From Novosphingobium sp. 32-60-15 (GTDB lineage: Bacteria; Pseudomonadota; Alphaproteobacteria; Sphingomonadales; Sphingomonadaceae), in the NCBI RefSeq assembly GCF_002280675.1, contig NZ_NCEN01000019.1:1-64000 (forward strand): DNA of 64,000 nt, in the 5' to 3' direction. A program made the translations under genes and the position numbers. Under the pieces are notes generated by a model. It was not told where the DNA came from. It did not search any database and saw only the letters and a list, made by a program, of their open reading frames with translations. Positions 1-7,752 of this stretch are shown in pieces; positions within the stretch are counted from its first letter, which is position 1, and each line of letters opens with the position of its first letter.

Positions 1-132
1 AATCGGCTTCAGGCCTTTGCCCTGCCAGTTGCGCACGGTGTGCGTGTGCACCTGAAGGCAATCCGCCAACTCTGCCACGCTGTAACTGCGGTGCAGTTTC
101 ACCCGATAGGGATTTACCCGGCGGGCAGGCAT
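1..132 (-). CDS. HTH DNA-binding protein, N-terminal fragment (runs off window)
   Basis: Reading leftward from an ATG at 132 gives 44 residues beginning MPARRVNPYRVKLHRSYSV and containing a helix-turn-helix stretch (VAELADCLQVHTHTVRNW), similar in pattern to MerR/excisionase-type domains. The C-terminus is outside the window. It sits 5 bp beyond the stop of the next small HTH gene and shares its orientation, so the two are probably cotranscribed. It is likely a regulator or recombination-directionality factor of the island; which one cannot be decided from the fragment. Confidence 0.6.
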   Translation of the reverse strand, partial: MPARRVNPYRVKLHRSYSVAELADCLQVHTHTVRNWQGKGLKPI

Positions 133-137
133 CAGCC

Positions 138-305
138 TTACTCCTGCCCTGCCACCAGACGGCGGATGGATTCCGCCTTGATAAGGGTGCGACGGCCAAG
201 CTTGAAAGCTTCCAGCCGCCCGTCTGCAATCATGGCGTTGATCGTCGTGCGGCCCAAGCTAAGGGCGTGGCCAGTTTCCTTGATCGAATATGCGAGGCGT
301 TCCAT
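138..305 (-). CDS. Small excisionase/AlpA-like HTH protein
   Basis: A 55-residue gene with an ATG at 305 and TAA at 138. The product starts MERLAYSIKETGHALSLGRT and carries the pattern typical of excisionase-family DNA-binding domains: an N-terminal YSIKE segment, a helix-turn-helix around residues 10-25, and the wing GRLEAFKLGRRTLI followed by the short helix KAESIRRLVAG. Proteins of this family in islands act as regulators or assist excision. Just upstream, around 310-420, the DNA has no other gene. The function is inferred from the domain and island context only. Confidence 0.7.
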   Translation of the reverse strand: MERLAYSIKETGHALSLGRTTINAMIADGRLEAFKLGRRTLIKAESIRRLVAGQE

Positions 306-426
306 CGTCTATGCTCCAGCGTGTGCTGGCGGGTGCCAGCGGGTGCTGTGGAACATCAGCGAATCGGCGTGGTATGTCGGACGATAAGGCTAAAATGAGG
401 CCAGAAATTCAATTATCAGCCTTGCC

Positions 427-1371
427 CTATGGCTTCTGATATTCGTCAAAAATGTATTTGGCGTATGGTCTTACGGAGCTTTCAGCAGGCTCTTTATCTC
501 CGCGCTGGAGATGTTTAATCAAAGCCAGTTCGACATCGGCCTGAAGCTCTGGCTTGAATTCACCGCGATGAATGCTGCCCCAGATGGCGCTCGTTGCCGC
601 ATTCCAGTCGTATGATGGTTTGCGGCCCTTCTTGTCCTGCCCCTCGATGGATGCTGGGGCTTCAACAGGTGTATCGTCTGCTTGGCCTGTCAACCGGCGC
701 AGCGTTGTTGCGTGGAAGTGGACCCCATTTAGAATGAGTTCGCCACTTCCTCTGGGGCCATGCCCGTTACCAGAGAACTGCCCAGTTTCCCAGTTTTGAC
801 GGCTGGATGAGATTTTGGTGAAGTTCTCCCAAAACCAGACAGGAATATCCCATTCTCTTTCCGACCAGACGCAGTGATTGTCATAGGCAGCTCGTTTCAT
901 CTCCGCTTTGACAGTGCGGGCGGTAACAAATCCCAGACGCGCCTGTTCAAGCAACCACAACGCTGCGTTTGTCGGGTTCACTATCGAATAACAAAGTCGC
1001 CGCGCATCAATCGCAGGAAGCCAATCAGGATCACCAGCGACTGAAAAGCCGCGCGCAATGAGGCCACGCTCTTCTGCAGGGAGCATTTGCAAAAGGCCGG
1101 ACAGTTCAATCGTCAATCCCCAGACGTACATCTCGATGGTGCCATCAATGACATTTGAGAAGTAGTCATTCTGCCAGTCTGCATGAAACTCGTGATAGCG
1201 GTCGTTTTCCCAGAACTTCAAAGGTATTGGGTTTTTTGCCGTGTCGATATCCGAAGAATTTATCAGCGCCCCATTGGCCTTAAGTATCCCAGACCGCAGT
1301 GCGCTTGTCAGTCTGGTCTCATTGTTCAGAAGTTCAAGCGCCTTAGCGGCGGGAATCCATTGCTCAGCCAT
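427..1371 (-). CDS. Island protein of unknown function
   Basis: A 314-residue soluble protein (starts MAEQWIPAAKALELLNN) with no motif I recognise. The N-terminal segment, with WIPAAKALELL followed by a basic short stretch, could be a helix-turn-helix-like region. The middle is rich in Trp, and the C-terminus (about 245-314, from RKPSYDWNAATSAIWGSI to AKYIFDEY) looks helical and is of a style I associate with island-borne proteins of alphaproteobacteria. There is no signal peptide or membrane segment. It lies between the broken integrase and the small HTH genes and reads the same way, so it is part of the island. Confidence 0.7.
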   Translation of the reverse strand: MAEQWIPAAKALELLNNETRLTSALRSGILKANGALINSSDIDTAKNPIPLKFWENDRYHEFHADWQNDYFSNVIDGTIEMYVWGLTIELSGLLQMLPAEERGLIARGFSVAGDPDWLPAIDARRLCYSIVNPTNAALWLLEQARLGFVTARTVKAEMKRAAYDNHCVWSEREWDIPVWFWENFTKISSSRQNWETGQFSGNGHGPRGSGELILNGVHFHATTLRRLTGQADDTPVEAPASIEGQDKKGRKPSYDWNAATSAIWGSIHRGEFKPELQADVELALIKHLQRGDKEPAESSVRPYAKYIFDEYQKP

Positions 1372-1420
1372 GCCCGCCAGTATGCGCCAGCAAACGGACG
1401 TAGCAAGCAGCGCAACTCAG

Positions 1421-2603
1421 CTATCCACGACGTGCAGACGAAATAGGCACAACTTCAGCCCCTGTCCGCAATGTGTCGAGATAATCCGCCCACCATTGCG
1501 CCATTTCCACGCGCTCGTTCCAGTGTGTGCCACGATGGTAAGCTGCGCGCACGGCGTCCTTGTCCTTGTGGGCCAAGGCACGTTCGATTGCGTCAGATGA
1601 CCACTTGCCTGATTCATTCAACAACGTGCTGGCCATCGCACGAAAGCCGTGGCCGGTCATCTCATCTTTCGTGAAACCCAATCGCCGCAATGCCGAATTG
1701 ACGGTATTTTCCGACATCGTCTTGAGCGGTGTCCACAGCGACGGAAAAACATACGTGCCGTCGCCCGTCAAAGCGCGGGCTTTTTCGAATAACGCGATGG
1801 CTTGGCGCGAAAGTGGAATGACATGCTCCTGCCTGCCCTTCATTTTTGAGGCAGGTATGCGCCAGACAGCGCCTTCCGTGTCGATTTCCGACCACTCTGC
1901 CCTCCGCAACTCGCAAGGACGCACAAAGACATAAGGGGACAGTTGCAGGGCAATGCGGGTTATCGAATTGCCCTGGCCCTCATAACCGTCAATGGAGCGC
2001 AGCAGTTCGCCAACGCCCTTTGGATCAAGAATAGCCGCATGGTGCTTCGGCTGGCGCTTGGCCAAGGCTCCACGCAAATCACGCGTCGGGTCCGTCATTC
2101 TTCGCAGCCTCAAAAGGGCGCACGGCCTCCAACACATCGAAAGGCTGGATTTCGGACAAAGGACGACTGCCCAAAGACTTTTGCAGAATTTTCGCGAACC
2201 AGCGTCGCTTGGTCAGCGTGTTCAATGCCAGTCCATCGCGCTCATTCTTGGCAATGTATGCTTCAGCCACCGCAGCGAAAGTGTTTGCCGCGCTGATTTT
2301 CGCGCTTCGAAGGTCACGTTGCTTTTGTTCAGCCGGGTCGATGCCATTGGCCAACAAGCGGCGCGCATCGTCTCGACGGTCGCGCGCGGCCTTCAGGCTT
2401 ACGTCAGGATAAACCCCCAGCCCTAACTTCTTCTCAACCCGCTTTGGATTGCCTTCTGCGTCAGTTCCATCAACGCGATACTTCATTCGCCAAAGCATTC
2501 CGCCTGATGGCTGGACCAGAAGAAATAGCCCCTTCTCATCAGTGAGTTTGTAAGGCTTCGCGCTTGGCTTCGCATTCCGGATTGCAGTGGTCGAAAGTGC
2601 CAT
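1421..2603 (-). pseudogene. P4-type tyrosine integrase, frameshifted
   Basis: Two overlapping frames make one integrase. The N-terminal part (2603 to about 2097, MALSTTAIRNAKPSAKPYKL) is the arm-binding DUF4102 domain and the start of the core-binding domain, ending in FEAAKN. The C-terminal part (from about 2092 to 1421) continues with DPTRDLRGALA and carries the catalytic set: Arg in YVFVRPCELRRAEW, HGFR, LAHKDKD and Tyr in RAAYHRG. At the junction the frame shifts; an extra GGAC in AATGACGGACCCGACGCG would explain it. About 25 residues of the core-binding domain expected between FEA and AKND (family pattern ETAxR...VFRYA.ATGR) also seem missing. The catalytic half is intact but cannot be made as one protein. 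Confidence 0.85.
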
Positions 2604-2767
2604 TGGGGGCCACGCCTTTCAGCAGTTGCTATGTGGCCCCCACCGTGGCCCCCAAAATCGTCCGAATAGAGACGAACATAAGCGAACAACGGCGGTAAGG
2701 CCGTTGCAGTTTATGGCAGATTTCCTGGGTTTTTTCAATCATTCCCGCGCATTAGCGAACATGGAAA

Positions 2768-2800
2768 TGGTGCCGCTTAGAGGATTCGAACCTCTGACCC
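2768..2800. other. Probable attachment site at tRNA-Thr 3' end
   Basis: Integrases of the P4 type recombine within the T-arm/3' end of tRNA genes. Here the broken integrase starts 165 bp beyond the tRNA 3' end and all island genes lie on that side, so the att core should overlap the 3' half of the tRNA. The matching direct repeat is not within the window; I saw no second copy of the tRNA 3' end between 1 and 2767. Confidence 0.4.
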
Positions 2801-2843
2801 CATCATTACGAATGATGTGCTCTACCGACTGAGCTAAAGCGGC
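2768..2843 (-). tRNA. tRNA-Thr (anticodon CGT)
   Basis: The minus strand folds as a standard tRNA: acceptor GCCGCTT paired with AAGCGGC, D arm AGCTCAGTCGGTAGAGC, anticodon stem CATCA/TGATG with loop TTCGTAA (anticodon CGT, reads ACG), T arm with GGTTCGAATCC, discriminator A and an encoded CCA. The 3' end faces the integrase gene, so this tRNA is the likely chromosomal attachment site of the island. bioA lies immediately upstream of it on the same strand. Confidence 0.97.
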
Positions 2844-2867
2844 GTGCCTTGTGGGCAGGGGCGGCCG

Positions 2868-4151
2868 TCAGCTGTGGGTGTCATGGCTCCACTCGGTTAC
2901 TGCCTCGACCATGGCTGTCGCGATCCGGGTGATGTCGGCTTCGCCGGTGATAAGCGGGGGCGTGGTATAAAGAATGTCGCGGAACGGGCGCAGCCATACG
3001 CCGCGATCAATGCAGGCCGCAGACAGGCGATCAGCGGGCGCCGGGCCGTCCAGCTGGATCACGCCGATGGCACCGCGCACGCGCACGTCGCGCACGCCGG
3101 GCAGTTCGCGTGCAGGGGCAAGCACGCGTTCCAGTTGCTGACCGATTGTGCGCGATTGTTCCAGCCGTGGCTCTTGTTCGAACAGATCGAGCGAGGCGTT
3201 GGCAGCGGCGCAGCCCATCGCATTGCCCATATACGTTGGTCCGTGCATCAAGGCGTGCAGCGGGTCGTCAGACAGGAAGCCTTCGTAGATCCGCGTGCTG
3301 GCGATCGTGGCGGCAAGCGGCAGCGTGCCACCGGTCAGCGCTTTGGAGAGCGTGACGATATCGGGCTGCACATCGGCAATCTGGCAGGCAAACATGGCAT
3401 AGCCCAAACGCCCAAGACCAACGAAAATCTCGTCAAAGATCAGCAGCAAATCATGCGCATCGGCCAAGCGGCGCAGGGCTTGCAGCGTGAAGGGATCGTG
3501 GAACACCATACCGCCTGCGCCCTGCACCAGAGGCTCAACGATGATCCCGGCAAGTTCGCCGCGATGCCGGTCCAGCAATTCCCCCAGAGCAGTCTCTTCC
3601 GCTGCATTGCGCGGCAAATCGACGACCAGTTGTTCAAGCAGCGCGCCTTTGAACAGGCTGTGCATACCCTCATCGGGATCGCACACGCTCATCGTGGCGA
3701 AAGTGTCGCCGTGATAGCCGCCGCGAAAACACAGGAATTTGACGCGGCGCTGGCCCTGGTTGAGCCAGAATTGCGCCGCCATCTTCATCGCCACTTCCAC
3801 CGCGACTGAACCGGAATCGCTGTAGAACACGTGATCAAGATCACCCGGCAGCATGGCCGCCAACCGTTCGGCCAGAATATAGGCCTGCTCGTGCGCCAAC
3901 CCGCCGAGCATGACATGCGGCAGCGTTTCAAGCTGGCGCTGCACGGCAGCTTCGATGTGGGGATGGCGATAGCCGTGGACGGTCGCCCACCAACTGGAAA
4001 CACCGTCCACCAGTTCACGCCCGTCAGCCAGCGTCAGCCGCACGCCATTGGCCGAGGCGACTGGCAGGGGAGCGCGCACGGTTTGCATCTGGGTATAGGG
4101 CAGCCAGACGTGTTGGCGTCCGCGTGTGTACCAATCGGGTTGCTGTGTCAT
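2868..4151 (-). CDS. bioA: Adenosylmethionine-8-amino-7-oxononanoate aminotransferase
   Basis: Converts 7-keto-8-aminopelargonate to 7,8-diaminopelargonate in biotin synthesis, using S-adenosylmethionine as amino donor and PLP as cofactor. The 427-residue protein (start MTQQPDWYTRG; an in-frame upstream start would add 10 unlikely residues) is normal length. Visible signatures are SSWWATVHGY, GGYHGDTFATMSV, the PLP Asp in LIFDEIFVGLGR, the Schiff-base Lys in TLSKALTGGTLP and HGPTYMGNAMGCAAA. SSWW and the HGPTYMGN motif favour BioA over other class III aminotransferases. No other bio genes adjoin it here. Confidence 0.93.
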   Translation of the reverse strand: MTQQPDWYTRGRQHVWLPYTQMQTVRAPLPVASANGVRLTLADGRELVDGVSSWWATVHGYRHPHIEAAVQRQLETLPHVMLGGLAHEQAYILAERLAAMLPGDLDHVFYSDSGSVAVEVAMKMAAQFWLNQGQRRVKFLCFRGGYHGDTFATMSVCDPDEGMHSLFKGALLEQLVVDLPRNAAEETALGELLDRHRGELAGIIVEPLVQGAGGMVFHDPFTLQALRRLADAHDLLLIFDEIFVGLGRLGYAMFACQIADVQPDIVTLSKALTGGTLPLAATIASTRIYEGFLSDDPLHALMHGPTYMGNAMGCAAANASLDLFEQEPRLEQSRTIGQQLERVLAPARELPGVRDVRVRGAIGVIQLDGPAPADRLSAACIDRGVWLRPFRDILYTTPPLITGEADITRIATAMVEAVTEWSHDTHS

Positions 4152-4193
4152 CGTGGGGCCAGATGCTCCCGACCAGCGCAAAGTTCAAGCGCT

Positions 4194-4736
4194 CTAACGT
4201 CGGCCCCGTTTTGCCCCGCGAAACGACCAGCGCCCGGCATCGCCCCAGGGGCCGCCCAGATAGTGATGCAGCGCCAGACCGGTAAAGGTAAAGGAGCGCG
4301 CCACAAACACCGCCTCAAGGCTCATCTGGAGTGCTATCGCGTCTTTGCGCAGGACTTTGTTCTGCACCGTCACATGCAGGCGTGGCACGTGATCATCTTG
4401 CAGCGTGAGCAGGCCGTGGAAGTGATCTGCGATCCCGGCGCGCAGATCCATCATGGCCGGGCTATCGATGCGGATCGCCGTACCGCTGCCCAAGTCCATG
4501 ATGCCACTCAACCGCGCCTCTACGGGCGCAGTTTGCGCTGCCATGCGCGAGAGTAGCGCCTTGGCCTCGTCCAGCACATGATAGGGCAAAGCGTGGAGCA
4601 ACGTCACGTGCGCGCGCAGGTGATTGCGCTCGGGCGGGAAGTGCGCCTTGCGCAGACTATCGGCCCACGTCTGCAGCGGTGCGGGCAATTCGGCCGTGAC
4701 GATCAAGGGCGCGGTTGACTGGATTGGAGGCTGCAC
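4194..4736 (-). CDS. 2H phosphoesterase (2'-5' RNA ligase/cyclic phosphodiesterase family)
   Basis: A 180-residue cytosolic protein with the two H-x-T motifs that define the 2H fold: AHVTLLH near residue 44 and LHVTVQN near residue 121. These histidines catalyse phosphodiester chemistry in LigT/CPDase-like enzymes acting on 2',3'-cyclic or 2'-5' ends of RNA. The C-terminus has LHHYLGGPWGDAGRWSFRG, typical of the alphaproteobacterial subgroup. It lies 42 bp upstream of bioA on the same strand and could be cotranscribed with it. The substrate is unknown. Confidence 0.8.
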   Translation of the reverse strand: MQPPIQSTAPLIVTAELPAPLQTWADSLRKAHFPPERNHLRAHVTLLHALPYHVLDEAKALLSRMAAQTAPVEARLSGIMDLGSGTAIRIDSPAMMDLRAGIADHFHGLLTLQDDHVPRLHVTVQNKVLRKDAIALQMSLEAVFVARSFTFTGLALHHYLGGPWGDAGRWSFRGAKRGRR

Positions 4737-4985
4737 AGAGCGTGCTTTCGCATGTCACGCGGCAAAGGCAAGCGCCGTTATATTGTGAGCGTGTCAAGGG
4801 ATTTGTGGGAACATTCGGCAGAGCCGTGGCGAACTGATTGCTCAATTCATCCGGCAGAGCCGTAATGTTCCCAGGATCCCGGGCGAAGCGTAAACGCTGC
4901 GCCCCGTGCCTCCGCAAATACCCTTAGGGAAAATACGTTAAGGAAAATAGGGAATTTCACCAGATTGGAGTAAATTCCGCGCCGT

Positions 4986-5960
4986 TTACATGTCGCCGCG
5001 CGCCTTTCGCAGGGCGAACCATTTGGCAACATTGGAATTATGTTCCTGCAGCGTGTCTGCAAAAATGTGTCCACCGGTGCCATCTGCCACCATAAACAGG
5101 GCATTTGTCTCTTCCGGATCAAGCACGGCAGCAATCGAATCACGTCCGGGGTTGGTAATCGGTCCTTTTGGCAGGCCGACCATCGTATAAGTATTGTAGC
5201 CATTGACCGCCTGAATCTCGGATTGGCGGATGCGGCGGCCCAGAGGCTTGCCCTTGGTGATTGGATAAATAATCGTTGGATCGGCCTGTAGCAGCATGCC
5301 TTGGCGCATGCGGTTGGAATAGAGGCCCGCCACCATCCGCCGCTCATCGGGCTTGCCGGTTTCCTTCTCGACAATCGAGGCAAGGATCAGGGCTTCCTGG
5401 GGCGTCTTGGCCACGGTACGCGGCGTACGCTTGGCCCACAATTCGGCCAGCGCCTTGTCCATCGCAGCTTGCATACGCTTGAGCACAGCGGCGCGCGCTT
5501 CGCCCTTTTGCCAGTCATAGCTGTCAGGCAAGATGCTACCCTCTTCAGGCACACCCACCGGTCCGGTCAAGTCCTTGTTCGCCAACAACCGGTCCACCAC
5601 CATCACCGAGGGCATACCTTCGGGGATGGTGATCAACCGGCGGATGACTTTGTCACCCTTGAGGATTTCAAGGATCGTCGCCTCGCTTGCCGCCTTGGGC
5701 AGCAGGAACGAGCCTGCTTTGACGTCAGTCCCGCCGCCCAGCAACTTGGCGCGCAGCTTGAAAAGCGTGGCGGATTTCACCGCGCCGCCTGCTTCAAGGT
5801 CGTCTGCCAGAGCGCTAAGGCCTGCGCCTTCGCTTACATCAAATTCCAGTTGCTTGGCCAAAGGACCGCTGGCGAACCAGCCGCCAACCAGCCAAACGAC
5901 GAGAACCGCCAGAATCAGCGTGACCGCCAATAGGGGAAAGCGCTTGCGACGCCGCGCCAT
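4986..5960 (-). CDS. mltG: Endolytic murein transglycosylase MltG
   Basis: Inner-membrane lytic transglycosylase that cuts nascent glycan strands and is thought to set their length. A 324-residue product starting MARRRKRFPLLAV, with one N-terminal transmembrane segment (about 9-30) after a basic stretch, a LysM-like region (EFDVSEGAGLSALADDLEAGG), and the YceG catalytic domain with the catalytic Glu in LASIVEKETG and the downstream LLQADPTIIYP and NTY..GLPKGPI(T)NPG motifs. The gene starts 14 bp after fabF stops, forming acpP-fabF-mltG, an arrangement common in proteobacteria. Confidence 0.94.
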   Translation of the reverse strand: MARRRKRFPLLAVTLILAVLVVWLVGGWFASGPLAKQLEFDVSEGAGLSALADDLEAGGAVKSATLFKLRAKLLGGGTDVKAGSFLLPKAASEATILEILKGDKVIRRLITIPEGMPSVMVVDRLLANKDLTGPVGVPEEGSILPDSYDWQKGEARAAVLKRMQAAMDKALAELWAKRTPRTVAKTPQEALILASIVEKETGKPDERRMVAGLYSNRMRQGMLLQADPTIIYPITKGKPLGRRIRQSEIQAVNGYNTYTMVGLPKGPITNPGRDSIAAVLDPEETNALFMVADGTGGHIFADTLQEHNSNVAKWFALRKARGDM

Positions 5961-5974
5961 GGCGGTCAGTCCTT

Positions 5975-7237
5975 TCAGTCTTCCACTTGTTTCATGATAA
6001 TGCTGGCATTGGTGCCGCCGAAGCCGAACGAATTGTTCAATACCGCGCGTACTTGGCGCTTCTTGGCGACAAGCGGGACGAGATCGACGCCTTCGGTGCC
6101 CTCGTCCGGATTTTCAAGGTTCAGGGTTGGTGGAACAACCTGGTCACGCAAGGCAAGGATGCAGAATATGGCTTCCACCGCGCCTGCACCGCCCAGCAAA
6201 TGGCCAATGGCCGACTTGGTGCTGCTCATCGATGCGCCGGACAAATCCTCACCCAGCACGCGCTTTACAGCTGCGAGTTCGATTGTATCGGCCATGGTCG
6301 AGGTGCCATGGGCGTTGACATAATCGATGTCGCCCGCCGCAAGCCCGGCCTTCTTTAGCGCCATGCGCATGGCAAGTTCCGCGCCCTTGCCTTCGGGGTG
6401 CGGCGCAGTGACGTGATAGGCATCACCTGACAGGCCATAGCCGACCACTTCTGCATAAATCTTGGCGCCGCGCGCCTTGGCGTGTTCGTATTCTTCCAGC
6501 ACGACAACGCCTGCGCCCTCACCCATCACAAAACCGTCGCGGTCCTTGTCGTAGGGGCGGCTCGCCTGTTCAGGACGATCATTGTAGCTGCAATTCAAAG
6601 CCCGGGCCTGGGCAAATCCGGCAACCCCAATCGGGCAGATCGTGCCTTCTGCACCGCCAGCCAGCATGATGTCGGCATCGTCATCGCGAATCATGCGCGC
6701 AGCATCGCCAATCGAATGTGCGCCTGTGGAGCAGGCGGTGACGACAGCGTGATTCGGCCCCATCAGTCCGTACTTGATCGAAACCTGGCCAGAGATCAGG
6801 TTGATCAGGCGGCCATGGACGAAGTGCGGTGATACGCGCGCAGGCCCTTTTGCGGCCAGCACAAGCGATTCGCTTTCGATTCCCGGCAAGCCGCCAATGC
6901 CCGATCCGATTGAGCAACCGGTGCGCATCCGCATCTCTTCGGGCATATCTTCAAGCCCAGCGTCTTCAATCGCCTGTCCTGCAGCATCGATGCCATAGAC
7001 AATGAACGGATCGACCTGCCGCTGGACTTTGTGGTCCACGCGCTTGTTCGGATCGAAGCCGTATTCGTGATCGGCGGGCTTTACCTCGCAGGCGATGCGG
7101 CACTTCTGATCGCTCGCGTCAAAACGCGTGATCGGGCCTGCACCGGATTTACCGGCAATCAGGTTTTTCCACACGGTTTCCACGTCTGCACCCAGCGGGG
7201 TAACGAGGCCAAGTCCGGTTACGACGACACGACGCAT
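5975..7237 (-). CDS. fabF: 3-oxoacyl-[ACP] synthase II
   Basis: Condenses malonyl-ACP with acyl-ACP in fatty-acid elongation. The 420-residue protein begins MRRVVVTGLGLVTPLG and has the Cys-His-His triad: Cys in VVTACSTGAHS (about residue 170), His in NAHGTSTMADTIE and His in SAIGHLLGGAGAVEA, plus the glycine-rich C-terminal NNSFGFGGTNASI. It follows acpP on the same strand with a 163-bp gap containing a hairpin. Condensing-enzyme type II rather than FabB is favoured by the acpP context and the THG..DA-type surrounding motifs. Confidence 0.96.
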   Translation of the reverse strand: MRRVVVTGLGLVTPLGADVETVWKNLIAGKSGAGPITRFDASDQKCRIACEVKPADHEYGFDPNKRVDHKVQRQVDPFIVYGIDAAGQAIEDAGLEDMPEEMRMRTGCSIGSGIGGLPGIESESLVLAAKGPARVSPHFVHGRLINLISGQVSIKYGLMGPNHAVVTACSTGAHSIGDAARMIRDDDADIMLAGGAEGTICPIGVAGFAQARALNCSYNDRPEQASRPYDKDRDGFVMGEGAGVVVLEEYEHAKARGAKIYAEVVGYGLSGDAYHVTAPHPEGKGAELAMRMALKKAGLAAGDIDYVNAHGTSTMADTIELAAVKRVLGEDLSGASMSSTKSAIGHLLGGAGAVEAIFCILALRDQVVPPTLNLENPDEGTEGVDLVPLVAKKRQVRAVLNNSFGFGGTNASIIMKQVED

Positions 7238-7261
7238 TGAAATCTCCGGAAAATATGCAAA

Positions 7262-7293
7262 CAGGCCCAGCCCCGAAAAAGAGGCTGAGCCTG
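7262..7293 (-). terminator. Hairpin between acpP and fabF (possible attenuator)
   Basis: On the minus strand an 11-bp stem (CAGGCTCAGCC paired with GGCTGGGCCTG, one wobble) encloses a T-rich loop and is followed by TTTGCATATTTT. It could act as a partial terminator that lowers fabF and mltG expression relative to the abundant acyl carrier protein. The left arm also resembles the GGCTGAGCCTG-CGAAG intergenic repeat seen near 10950, so it may simply be a repeat copy. Confidence 0.4.
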
Positions 7294-7400
7294 CCGAAGT
7301 CCTCCCCTTCCCTGCCGGTTGAAGGCTGGGCGGTTCCGCGATCCGCGCGCATTACCGCAAGGCAATGCGCAGGATCGGAAACCCGGGTGGCTCTGGGCGA

Positions 7401-7637
7401 TCAGCCCTTGTTTTCGTCGATGTACTTGATCGCGTCCTGCACGGTCGAGATCTTCTCGGCCGCATCGTCAGGGATCTCGACGCCAAATTCTTCTTCGAAG
7501 GCCATTACCAGCTCAACGATGTCGAGTGAGTCAGCGCCCAGATCGTCGATGAAGCTCGCTTCTTCGGTAACCTTGTCTGCCTCGACGCCGAGGTGCTCGA
7601 CAACGATCTTCTTAACGCGGTCGGCGGTATCGCTCAT
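7401..7637 (-). CDS. acpP: Acyl carrier protein
   Basis: A 78-residue acidic protein ([20 protein letters not shown]) carrying the phosphopantetheine attachment serine in the invariant [18 protein letters not shown] motif. It shuttles acyl chains in fatty-acid and lipid A synthesis. The length and helix pattern are those of primary-metabolism AcpP. It is the first gene of acpP-fabF-mltG and is followed by a hairpin that may uncouple its expression from fabF. Confidence 0.97.
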   Translation of the reverse strand: MSDTADRVKKIVVEHLGVEADKVTEEASFIDDLGADSLDIVELVMAFEEEFGVEIPDDAAEKISTVQDAIKYIDENKG

Positions 7638-7752
7638 GAAATGCCCCTTCGAAGGAAAGCTGGTGTTTCTGGTTCGGCTTTCGCCCTAATGAACGGATTG
7701 CTGGCTGGCAAGTGGTGTGGTGATGTTCAGCACACCTCAAACGCCACCAAAC

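Larger units (their letters stand above)
1..2767. mobile_element. End of an integrative genomic island at tRNA-Thr
   Basis: All genes from the window edge to the tRNA-Thr 3' end read leftward on the minus strand: a broken P4-type integrase next to the tRNA, an unknown protein, then two short helix-turn-helix proteins of the excisionase/regulator kind. Tyrosine integrases of this type usually integrate at tRNA 3' ends and lie beside the tRNA, which is the arrangement seen. The other end lies before position 1, so size and cargo are unknown. Because the integrase is disrupted, the element is probably fixed unless a helper integrase exists. Confidence 0.7.

Noticed and set aside
2844..3809. 321-codon open frame antisense to bioA
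   Set aside because: Shadow of bioA with no recognisable motif.
4737..4985. Possible small gene in the gap between the 2H phosphoesterase and mltG genes
   Set aside because: No frame with a start, ribosome-binding site and protein-like sequence; only a short GGCAGAGCCGT direct repeat (near 4817 and 4851) was noted.
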